Assembly: GCF_037126465.1 (NCBI RefSeq)
Contig: NC_088204.1
Coordinates: 18,420,804-18,484,803, forward strand
DNA: 64,000 nucleotides
Source of the DNA: Ornithodoros turicata
Taxonomy: Eukaryota > Arthropoda > Arachnida > Ixodida > Argasidae
Direction of reading: 5' to 3'
Positions 35,243 to 43,923 of the stretch are shown in pieces; position 1 is the stretch's first letter; every line of letters starts with the position of its first letter. The position numbers were made by a program, and so were the translations under genes. The notes below the pieces were generated by a model. That model saw only the letters and a program-made list of their open reading frames with translations, was not told the origin of the DNA and ran no database searches.

Positions 35243-35301
35243 GTGCTGGGTACGAACGAGACAGTACCCAGTCGTCGTTCGATGTTGTTCGTACCCAGCA
35301 C
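35243..35301. repeat. Foldback, CAGTGCTGGGTAC family, copy 2
   Basis: Arms gtgctgggtacgaac, with A/T-rich extensions to about 35215 and 35331. The loop contains a second small palindrome (gggtacgaac...gtaccc). Same base motif as 3322-3466. Confidence 0.7.
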
Positions 35302-36146
35302 TATTTTTTTTTTAACGCTTTTAAATAATACAGCAGTTTGACAAATCCGACGATCGCTAAATTTAGCTTTATTTCACCTCGTCTGCGCTAAAGAGGTCGG
35401 TAATCGTGCCATTTCCGTGTTATGATACCCGCTTGCATTTGCGCGAGCGTCGTATGTTGGTCACACACATATGACAACAGCGACAATGCGTCAAAAGCTG
35501 GTGAATAGCTACAGCGTGCCCAAACAGAAACTCAACTGGTGTCCCGACCGCCCAAAAGCGCCAGCACGCGCTTGCCGTCGCCATGGCGCCACCTAGCGGT
35601 ATGGTTCGGAAGTTTTAGAACAGTCTCGCCTAGGATTCCAACACATCATGCATGGTCTTAGTTTCAACCCAGCTGTACCACATAAACCAACCATAACATA
35701 ACTGGTTCAGCAGAATGCATGTTCATTACAATGAGCAGCACAAGCAACCATTGGTGTGCTTACATGCTTTTCATATGTCACAGTAATAAGCAATGCTGCC
35801 ATAAGTAATAGTAAGCATAAACAGAGTGCTGACTCCCGTTGCTGTGTGCGAGGAGTGTTTGATGATAAGCCATATAATACGTTATGTAATATTATACTTC
35901 ACGATATACAATATATACGCAATTTGATATAAGCCATTTTAAGTGGTCATCCTGTGTTCAAGTTTGCACATGTAACTAAGATAAAAGCAGTGAAAAGTGT
36001 CCATAGCTTAACCATGTCCATGTAGATATAACCGTTTATCTGAATACAACAGCTAAACGCTCAACATATCTGTGTGGGTGCGCTTCTTTCAACACATGAC
36101 GAACTTGCGTTGACAAATGACAAAAAGCACCTAAGAGTTAAATGAA

Positions 36147-36295
36147 CTATACCTTCAGTGTGGCGATGGGCTGCTTGAAAGCGCCATCAACAAGCGGAAC
36201 ACGCTTGTACTGTCGGCGATGCATGTCATCGACAGACGTCAAGTACCAGGTGCCTGGGAATAATTGGTCGACAGGCCCCACAGGTGTGTATGGAG
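36147..36295 (-). CDS. HMGCS1: HMGCS1 last coding exon
   Basis: [19 protein letters not shown] to KQPIATLKV then TAG at 36149-36147. Acceptor atcttgcag. It lacks the longer C-terminal tail of vertebrate cytosolic forms. Confidence 0.94.
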
Positions 36296-39200
36296 CTGCA
36301 AGATACAACATGACACATATATTTTGAGCAAGGTTAAGGTACAGGGTTTGCCAAGATAAACTTCGGGGTTTGTAACGAAGATAATACAAATTAGAACAGT
36401 GTCAGAAAGCTAAAGTAGATGTTAGAAGACGTATTATGCCCCAAACTTTTATGTCGATAACGCCGCTTGGTCTGTTTCTCTGCGGATAAATCGTGAAAAT
36501 TAAAAAATCGACGCTGCCTAAACGGCTGTACCTGTGTTTCAGCTTCTTTCCGTCAGATGGCGAAACGGTCGAACGCGGCGTTGCAGAGTACGATGCTGCA
36601 TTCAGTTCCACTTGTTCAGATTTCTATGTCGTCTGCAACGCCGCGTTCGACCGTTTCGCCCTCTGACGGAAAGAAGCTGAAACACAGGTATAGCCGTTTA
36701 GGCAGCAGCGATTTTTTAATTTTCACGATCTATCCGCAGAGAAACAAACCAAGCGGCATTATCGACATAAAATTTTGGGGCATAATACGTCTTCTAACAT
36801 TTACTTTAGCTTTCTGACACTGTTCTAATTTGTTTTATCTTTGTTACAAACCCCGAAGTTTATCTTGGCGAGCCCTGTATAATACAAAATAAAATGACCA
36901 TCATGCTTTTAGTCCCTGGTGGCACTTTAACAGTGTGAGACGCACCCTGATGGTGGGTGTCTTCCCTAAGCTGCATGATACGGGCAAATTCTGCAGGAGG
37001 CGTCCGGCACCTCTGTGCCAGGCGTGCAGGGAGGTCAGCTAAGCTGCTGTGCAGGCTGTGCAGAGGTGACGTCGGGGCGAGATCGCTGGTCACCCGCAGG
37101 CTGAACAGTGTTGCCGCCAGACCAGACCCATACGAGAACATGCCGATGCGCTGGCCAGCCAGCTCATTTACAGGTACGCTGGAAAGTCGACAACATGTGG
37201 TCAAACTTCATATTTCCTGGATATGGCATCGTTAACCAGTTCACTCCGCAAGAATAAATTTGTAGATTTTTTGTTTCAAGAGAGCGGTGCCCCATTACCT
37301 GATTTATTGAATACTTGCTTCATGTTTCAACAACGCGAGCGAGGCCGTGAAAATCAGAATATTTGAAGTCGAATCGAATAACGAATCGAATGGGAGGAAA
37401 AAAATGCTGAATACCGAATAGAATATTCGTGCAAATTTTACAGTATGTGCCTTTTTCACTAAAAGTTTCCAATTTGTGTAGCTTATGTCTTTAGTGAAAT
37501 TTTTCTGGCATTAACTGTCACAAAAGAGACACGCAATTCTTCTGCGGGAATCCCCCACTCTTTAATTTTACATGATATTGATGATAGTGTTTCCTGCTTT
37601 TCAGGTGACTCTACACTTTCTCATGTAATCATCTTGATTTCAAAATTTGATGTCAGGCAGTGGCATGTTACACAGATGAGGCTATAATTGTTTCTGAACA
37701 TCCACAGGTCACTTGTGAAACAGACAAATTGCCATCCTGCCTCAGCTTGAATGTCCGCCATGAACGTCCTTTAGCTCCTCTGGTGGAGTGTGTATGTGTC
37801 GCCTAGGGAAGCTGCGTTGCTGAAATTTTGAACTTGAGGGACATCCATAGGACACCCTTTTCGTTCCTGGGCTGCAGGCATTATTCAAGACTCTTAATTC
37901 TTTGAAGGCAACCTCCCAGACATCAAATGAAAATCCCCCGCCGGCACTGCTAAAGCGGACGTGGGAGGGATGCTGCCCCTGCCTCAGGCGAAGTATACAC
38001 AATTCACTTGGGCTAACGTTATCTTAAATTAAACACAGGTCCGCCTGTGTTGGTCCTGCAGCACTGGCAATTTTGTAAAGCAGGCTTCACCCTGTGCAGG
38101 TAAGCATCAGGTGAAGCCCACTTTCAGGGTGGTGTCGTTCATGTTCGGAAAACTGGATATCGGATATTCTATTCAAATAAGAGAACTCGAATATTCGCAC
38201 ACCCTATAATTGATTACTAGCATTCTAAGTACGCAATTAGAATCGACATGGTTTGAAATTCCCGAGCAGAGAGACGTGTGTGCAATGTCAGTGTGACGAC
38301 AGGCTTCGATCACTCCTGCTGCACAATCCACTGCGTCACGCTGCAGTGCGTGGGAGAGGATGCTGACATGTGACCACCACAGCATCACAGAAACGTCACG
38401 TGGGCTGATGAGGAGATTCTCGTGCATGCTCCTCCTTGTGGTCGTGGGTCCGTTGGCAGCTCTCATGACAAAATATGCCGGACTAGGGGGGGTCACAGGA
38501 GAGCTCTTTTTGCAGTCAAATGCTCCTGAAGAACATGTTTATTACAATTACAATGGTCGTTCAACGTTGACTTAGACTTCTGCTCAAGAAAAATCAGTGA
38601 GTGGATGTAATTTAATAAAGTTTTGGAGGTCAGCGGCATGTGCAGCAGGGGCAGCTATCATGGCTGAGAACAGTGTGTCTGGAGCTGTGGAACAGCGATG
38701 CATAATCTAGTTCTTGTGAAGGAGAACGTCAAACCAGCTCAGATTTTGAAAATATTACAGGCACAGTACGGGAACGAACAATGTCAAGGCGAGGACTATA
38801 CAGATAACGTGGCATGTATGCAAGCTAACTGGCTGACAAACTCCATCACACCGTACTTGAAGCATGAGACCCGGTTTCACCAACGCCGATTAACATTTGA
38901 ACCGAGATCAATTGTCTCTTAACTTGAATTTAACGCTTAACTCTGCTGCATTAAAGGAAGTTATTATCGCTGAAACATTCATCATGTCACCGACTGACGC
39001 TTGTAAAAATGAATTGAGTGTTAACTTCAGGTTTTACCAACCCTTGAGCTCAAGGACAAACAACCACACACACGAGGAACAGCCACGCATACGTGTGTGC
39101 GGCTGCTCCTCGTGTGTGTGGTTGTTTGTCTTGCCCAGACTCGGGCTTCAAATATGATTGGAAGATTGTACGAAGGACGGGATATGGTGACGAATGAACC

Positions 39201-42200
39201 ACACGGACAAGTTCGTCCGACTGCAGTCACGCCAGTGAACATCACAGGCACTGAGATAGCAATCCTCGAGTACCCGCGAGTAACAGTTCGGGAATTTTTT
39301 TTTTAAATTCTGTGTTAGTGCCGCGAAGCAACTCTGGCTATGAGCGGCAGTAGACGTGGACAGATGGAGAGAGCGCAGCAGGAAGGAGTGGAGGAAAGGG
39401 GGTTAGTATATGCGTCCTGGGCCAACTTCAGGAGGAACTGTGCCGACATTCATCTGGAAAGTCAGTTCGGGACATTGCAGCCCAATGCAATATTAGTGTC
39501 GACGGTGTGGAGACTATATTCAGGAGCACATACTGTTCCATAAAGCCTGTGCAAGATAGGTTCCCCGACACCTCACTTGTGACCAGAAGGGAGCGCGCAT
39601 GGCAGTCTCTCAGCAGCTGTTGAACCGGTTTCAATCAGAGGGGGATGAATTTTTGCAATCAATCATCATATGTGATGAAACCTGGATGCATCATTCCACC
39701 CCAGAGACAAAAAGGGACCAGCATAGAAAGAACCCCGTCGCCAAAGAAAAGCAAGATGTGGTCGCCTGCTGGGAACAAGGACATGTGGGATGTCATCCAT
39801 GTGGATTTCTTGAAACAAGGGGTCACGATCAATGCCCAGTACTACTCCACGTTGATAAAGGGTGCAGTGCGAAACGCAATTCGCAAGAAAAGGCCTGGGA
39901 TGTCCCGGCCTCACACGGCAAATTTGACGGTAGCAACCCTGGACAAAATGCGCTGGGAGGTTTTCCCCATGCCCCTTTCAGCCCAAATTTAGCCCCAAGC
40001 GATAACCATTTCTTTCAGCCCCATAAAGAGCATATTGGAGGAAAGACTGGTGGTGGCTACGACAGCAGGCCACTTGTTTCTACGCTAAAGGCATCAAAGA
40101 GTTGCCACAGCGATGACAGCAGCGTCTAGATGCGCTCGGTGAACAATTTGAAAAACTGATGTAGTTTGGTGGTTCCCAAGTTTTCCACTGTATTTAAAGA
40201 AATAAAAGTCTCGGTGAACCTTGAGTGACACTTTTAGATTATGGAGCAAACTTTTCCTTTAATGAAAAGGTGCATTATAAACCTCAACGTTGTCCCTAGT
40301 TTTTTTCATGAACAATCGGAACTCTAGCAGCACCACTTACGATGGTTTAGCTATATGGTTTTTGGAGAGCAATGACTTGGATTACCCACCTTGCAACATA
40401 AGAAGCCAAACAAGAGTAGAGTGAAGGTGTGTACATGTTGCCAACTTGATTGGATAATAGTAGGCTTGGCCTGGTCTTCTTCTCATATATGCTCTGGCTA
40501 TACTGCATGAAGGCCTTCTCTACGTCACGGTTGTGGATTGTGTCGTCCAGGTCCAGGTTGCTGCAAAAAGAACAAGGTTTTAATAAGGTGCCTTTGAACT
40601 AACGGCAGTTAACACTCTTCAAAGTCCCTACCTAAACTCAGTGAGACCAGCATATTTGGAAGATGTGTGATCCCTGAGGAAGTCGTTCAAAACTAGACGC
40701 GCCAAGCTCTTTTGGACCAGTTTGCCGTATGGAGCGTGAAAACACATGGCATCCAAGTCATCTAACGTTACGGGCTTGCTGCCACGCTCTGCACATAAAG
40801 GCACCAACAATTTTTAACAAAGATCCACGTAGCACACTCAGCACAATGGAGATCATGCAAGCAGCAAAAAAATTCTTAGAATAAAAATTCATAAAAGCTC
40901 AAAATTTTTAAAATAAAATATTCATGAAATAAAAATTCATAGTAAAAGTCATCTAACGTTATGGGCTTGCTGCCACGCTCTGCACGTAAAGGCACAACTA
41001 TTTTTAACAAAGATGCACGTAGCACACGCAGCACAATGGAGATCATGCAAGCAGCAAAATTGCGGGGGAAACGTATCCACCATACCATCTGCGTACACAG
41101 CTTGGGCCTTCTTGCAGAAACCAGCATAGCACTTATCTAAGGCTCTGCTGTAGCACTCTACCGACAATTTGCCGTCGACGCGGGGGTACTCGGACTGGAG
41201 GTCGGGCTTGTAAAAATCGTACACGTGGCACATGTGGGAAGCTCTCACACCTGAGAAGGAACAAAAAGTGACCATGATCAATGTTACAAACATAGTAACA
41301 AGACTCAGTCGAAGTGGCAGGCGGTGACTGACCTCGCTCGAGGACAAGCGCGGCATTTGGTCCAACAAGCATTGCAATGGCTCCTGCTCCACCAGTGGGA
41401 CGAGCCGCACCAGTTGCGTAAACGGCGATGTCGGCAGCAATAACCAGCGCATATCTCCCTACATGATAATGACCTTGTTATACTATACAATTCAGAAAAC
41501 AGCACTTCAGTGAGGATACAGCAGCTGACAACTCGCTGGAAACCCATTTCAGAGTCTAGTGATTATGGATTCAGAAACACAAGGTTGTTGAAAAACAACT
41601 TATCAGGAACAAACAGGATCCTAAATCAAGCACAACATAAACGCCCAATGGGTATCCTTAATATTAAACCAAGAGTCCTTTCACTGTACCAAAAATGTTC
41701 GTTGCAAGACTCTCTTAGGACACATCCTAATGATCAGCTTACACGCTATCACATGGTGACTCGCAATATTCTGGTTCTGAACCCTTCTAATTCTCCAAAT
41801 TAGGGTGTGACTGCCTTACGCTCTGAACTGGCGTATTCAAGCTTCCAAATCTGCAAACATTTATTTTCTTGCTTATATTTTCTTCTGTCAACTGTTATTC
41901 CTATGTTGCACTGCAATACATTTTTGCAATGATACAATCTGTGCACAGGTCACTCAATGAAACACAAACTGTTCCACCAGAAGCTGGGTGCGCTCTGATA
42001 ACTCTCACAACAAAAATACAAGGTGCTTCATGTGAAACTGGCCAAAGTTTCAAAACAGTTGCTGCATATACTTATTCCCGATGTGGCCTACTTAAAGGCA
42101 ATATTGCATCAGCAATCAGTGAAAGTTTCAATTAACCTCTATAATTAATATCCTGAATTAGTGAAAATAGGTTGATGGTTTAATTGCAAAGTTGTAGAGC

Positions 42201-43636
42201 ATAACCTTGGAGTTTCTAATCCACAGAAGTAAAAAACACAGCGAGCTTCTGTTCTCCAGTATAAAGGTTGCAAAAATGCGTAACCTTCGAGCATGATGGA
42301 ACGAGATGGAGCGTGATGGATGACTGCGATATTTCACCTGTTCTTTGAGCGTCCTTCAGAGTTCCGCTTTTCATGCGGCCAGTTTTTCCTCTCGCTGTTG
42401 CCTTCTCTTACTCTGACAGGCTGTTCCTGAATGCGTGGTGCACCCAAGGTTTGTACTGACTGGTAGGGGGAATACCGATATTGTCTGCTATTCGACCTAC
42501 TCAACATGCTTCAGACACAATTATCAGTTTCATGTGATGGTGTCACGTGATACATCAGCTAATCAGCTAAACTATGACAAGCAAATATGCCATTAACACA
42601 AATAAACTTGCTGATCCCCGATAGCGCTGCTTCATAAACATATTGGGTTCTTCGTTGTGGATTCTGCCGGGGACCACGGAAACAAAGATAACGATGCCAA
42701 CTCTTTCACCCGACAGCACAAAGTGATGTGCACCGCGCACTGAGGGACAGCCTATCATCAGAGTGAGACAGGGTGACATCGAGAGGAGGATAGGAAAAAG
42801 TGACCGCATGAAAAACGGAACTCCGCAGGACACTCGAAGGTTTTGCATATTCGCATCTTTTATACTGGAGCACAGAAGCTTGCTGCAGCTTCAATTTTTG
42901 ATGATTAGAGACATCAAAGTTTGCTCAACAGCTCTGCAATTAAACCATCAACCTATTTTCACAAATCAAGGATATTCATTATGAAAGTCAATACGTGCAC
43001 TAATTACTGACACAATATTACTTTTAAGTAAGCCATATTAGGAATAACTATGTGTGTCAACTCTTTCGAAGGAAAAATGATCCACGAATGTAAGAAATTT
43101 TGGTCAGTTTCTCATGATGCACCTTGTATAATGAAATGGTCAGTAATCAACTTTGCAAGTACCGAAGCTCCAAGTCTAGATGACTCCTTACCATCCCAAG
43201 CGCTCGACTCAACCCACGCAGCGGCATTCAGCAAAGCAGCTGTACCACCATAACAGGCATTAGTTGTGTCAACACCCTCGATGTCACAGTTCCCACTCTC
43301 CTCAAATAGCTGCATTAGCACAGTCTTCACACTCTTGGACTTGTCCACAATAGTCTCTGTGCCCACTTCGAGCCGACCAATTTCGTTGGCACCCACGCCG
43401 GTCTTTTCGAGCAGACGATGAGCGACGGTGAGGCACAAGGAGTTGATGTCCTCTCGGTCCGAGCAGAAACCCATCTTGTCCTGGCCGAGGCCAATGGTGT
43501 ACTTGCCCTTGGAGACACCATCAAATGCTTCAAGTTCTGTCTGGTCAACATACAGGTAAGGGAAGTAGACTTCGATGGCCAGAATACCCACGCCATCGGG
43601 CCAGGTGCGCGTGTCACTTTTCTTGAAGCTGGGCAT
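36147..43636 (-). CDS. HMGCS1: Hydroxymethylglutaryl-CoA synthase
   Basis: Condenses acetyl-CoA with acetoacetyl-CoA to HMG-CoA, the step before HMG-CoA reductase in the mevalonate pathway. In arthropods this feeds isoprenoids rather than sterols. Seven coding exons join in phase into 481 residues with start and stop. Catalytic residues are in place: Glu94 (LEVGTE), Cys128 ([11 protein letters not shown]) and His263 ([17 protein letters not shown]). Also [13 protein letters not shown] near the C-terminus. No mitochondrial targeting peptide, so the cytosolic type. Length is typical of invertebrate forms. Introns carry a mariner relic, an 850-bp inverted repeat, a 540-bp foldback and a partial exon duplication. 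An untranslated first exon is likely upstream, since an acceptor (tttgatag) lies 3 nt before the ATG. Confidence 0.97.
36340..36879. mobile_element. 540-bp foldback element in HMGCS1 last intron
   Basis: Ends TACAGGGTTTGCCAAGATAA and its inverse ...CCCTGTA. Near-complete inverted arms of about 250 bp flank a loop of about 40 nt. No transposase, so a MITE/foldback. It sits in a 650-bp intron and begins only 44 bp from the last exon's acceptor. Confidence 0.9.
36946..37178 (-). CDS. HMGCS1: HMGCS1 coding exon 6
   Basis: [20 protein letters not shown] to [11 protein letters not shown]. The [16 protein letters not shown] motif is invariant in the family. Acceptor tttccag, donor GTGCGT. Confidence 0.96.
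37335..37440. repeat. TATTCG/CGAAT-rich repeat tract
   Basis: 'tcgaatcgaataacgaatcg' words. A partner with inverted sense lies at 38140-38207; the two may be the ends of one degenerate element. Confidence 0.45.
38140..38207. repeat. TATTCG/CGAAT-rich repeat tract
   Basis: 'ggatattctattcaaata' and 'cgaatattcgcaca' words; possible right end of an element starting near 37335. Confidence 0.4.
39055..39130. repeat. 76-bp hairpin
   Basis: About 30-bp arms (gacaaacaaccacacacacg...) with one or two mismatches and a loop of about 16 nt, lying between the two halves of the mariner relic. Confidence 0.8.
39309..39463 (+). repeat. SINE-like element, second copy
   Basis: Matches the first part of 10283-10540 ('gccgcgaagcaact', 'gtggacagatggag', 'gcgtcctgggccaac'). 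3'-truncated; inside the mariner relic. Confidence 0.6.
40390..40560 (-). CDS. HMGCS1: HMGCS1 coding exon 5
   Basis: [20 protein letters not shown] to [10 protein letters not shown], with [16 protein letters not shown]. Acceptor ttttgcag, donor GTGGGT. Confidence 0.96.
40632..40788 (-). CDS. HMGCS1: HMGCS1 coding exon 4 (catalytic His)
   Basis: [20 protein letters not shown] to KYAGLTEF, carrying His263. Its 5' end is partly duplicated at 40947-40979. Acceptor tatgtgcag, donor GTAGGG. Confidence 0.96.
40756..41059. repeat. Tandem duplication of HMGCS1 intron/exon 4 edge
   Basis: Copy A 40756-40870 and copy B 40947-41059, period 191 bp, separated by AT-rich sequence. Each holds the end of the intron, the acceptor and the first 11 codons of exon 4 ([11 protein letters not shown] or [11 protein letters not shown]). 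Confidence 0.85.
40947..40979 (-). pseudogene. Partial duplicate of HMGCS1 exon 4
   Basis: Acceptor acgtgcag followed by [11 protein letters not shown], then the match stops at AT-rich sequence ([11 protein letters not shown]). It lacks the catalytic His and a donor in phase, so splicing into it would truncate the protein. Confidence 0.8.
41086..41250 (-). CDS. HMGCS1: HMGCS1 coding exon 3
   Basis: [20 protein letters not shown] to [10 protein letters not shown]. Acceptor ccttctcag, donor GTATGG. Confidence 0.96.
41333..41458 (-). CDS. HMGCS1: HMGCS1 coding exon 2
   Basis: [20 protein letters not shown] to [11 protein letters not shown]. Acceptor tcatgtag, donor GTCAGT. Confidence 0.96.
42140..42985. 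mobile_element. 850-bp long-inverted-repeat element
   Basis: Arms of about 280-300 bp (left about 42140-42440, right about 42700-42985), sharing 'gaaaataggttgatggttta' and 'ttctgttctccagtataaa'-type blocks. Moderately diverged. In HMGCS1 intron 1, no coding. Confidence 0.75.
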
Positions 43637-43639
43637 TAT
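43192..43639 (-). CDS. HMGCS1: HMGCS1 coding exon 1
   Basis: ATG at 43636. [19 protein letters not shown] to [13 protein letters not shown], carrying catalytic Glu94 and Cys128. Acceptor tttgatag just before ATAATG shows that a 5' untranslated exon exists upstream. Donor GTAAGG. Confidence 0.96.
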
Positions 43640-43757
43640 CTATCAAAGGGAGAAACTTGCATTGAAGACATATTTCTCATGACAGTCCCTAACAGAAGTG
43701 GAAGTGGAAGTAGGATTGGTCGGCTGTATAACACTAACGTACACACAGGTATAGTAA

Positions 43758-43915
43758 CAATGGGGGGGGGGGGGGGGGGGGGGGGTCGTCAAACTCCCCC
43801 GAAATCATATATTTGTTAGTGCATTTGGGAGAGGGAAACGAGGGGGAAATCCTCATCCCCCCATGTAAAGTCCCCATAAAACCCCTCCCAAAATATTTTT
43901 CTGGGTACGGCACTG
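43758..43915 (-). mobile_element. 158-bp hAT MITE with G24 tract
   Basis: Minus-strand end CAGTGCCGTACCCAG. Target duplication tatagtaa/catagtaa (43750-43757, 43916-43923; one mismatch). A run of 24 G starts at 43762. Same family as 60978-61126. It lies 120 bp upstream of HMGCS1 exon 1. Confidence 0.8.
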
Positions 43916-43923
43916 CATAGTAA

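Larger units (their letters stand above)
32230..36146. other. DEPDC1 5' region and HMGCS1 3' region
   Basis: Should hold the missing first DEPDC1 coding exon, its promoter and the HMGCS1 3' UTR. A minus-strand AATAAA at 35373-35368 could end HMGCS1. Contains a hAT MITE (32793-32926) and a foldback (35243-35301). No further exon could be assigned. Confidence 0.5.
38690..40235 (+). pseudogene. Degenerate mariner transposase, interrupted
   Basis: An N-terminal helix-turn-helix remnant ([20 protein letters not shown], about 38700-38800) is separated from the catalytic part (about 39590-40130) by other repeats. The catalytic part shows [18 protein letters not shown], then in a shifted frame [20 protein letters not shown] and [20 protein letters not shown], then [13 protein letters not shown]. 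These are the D,D34D mariner blocks, broken by several frame changes. In HMGCS1 intron 5, opposite in sense to the host gene. Confidence 0.85.

Noticed and set aside
36141..36152. AAG|GTATAG at the HMGCS1 end as a donor to a further exon
   Set aside because: The frame meets TAG one codon later and no downstream C-terminal exon was recognised; treated as the true stop.
43418..43819. Plus-strand frame of 133 codons
   Set aside because: Antisense to HMGCS1 exon 1 and then poly-G translated as Gly.
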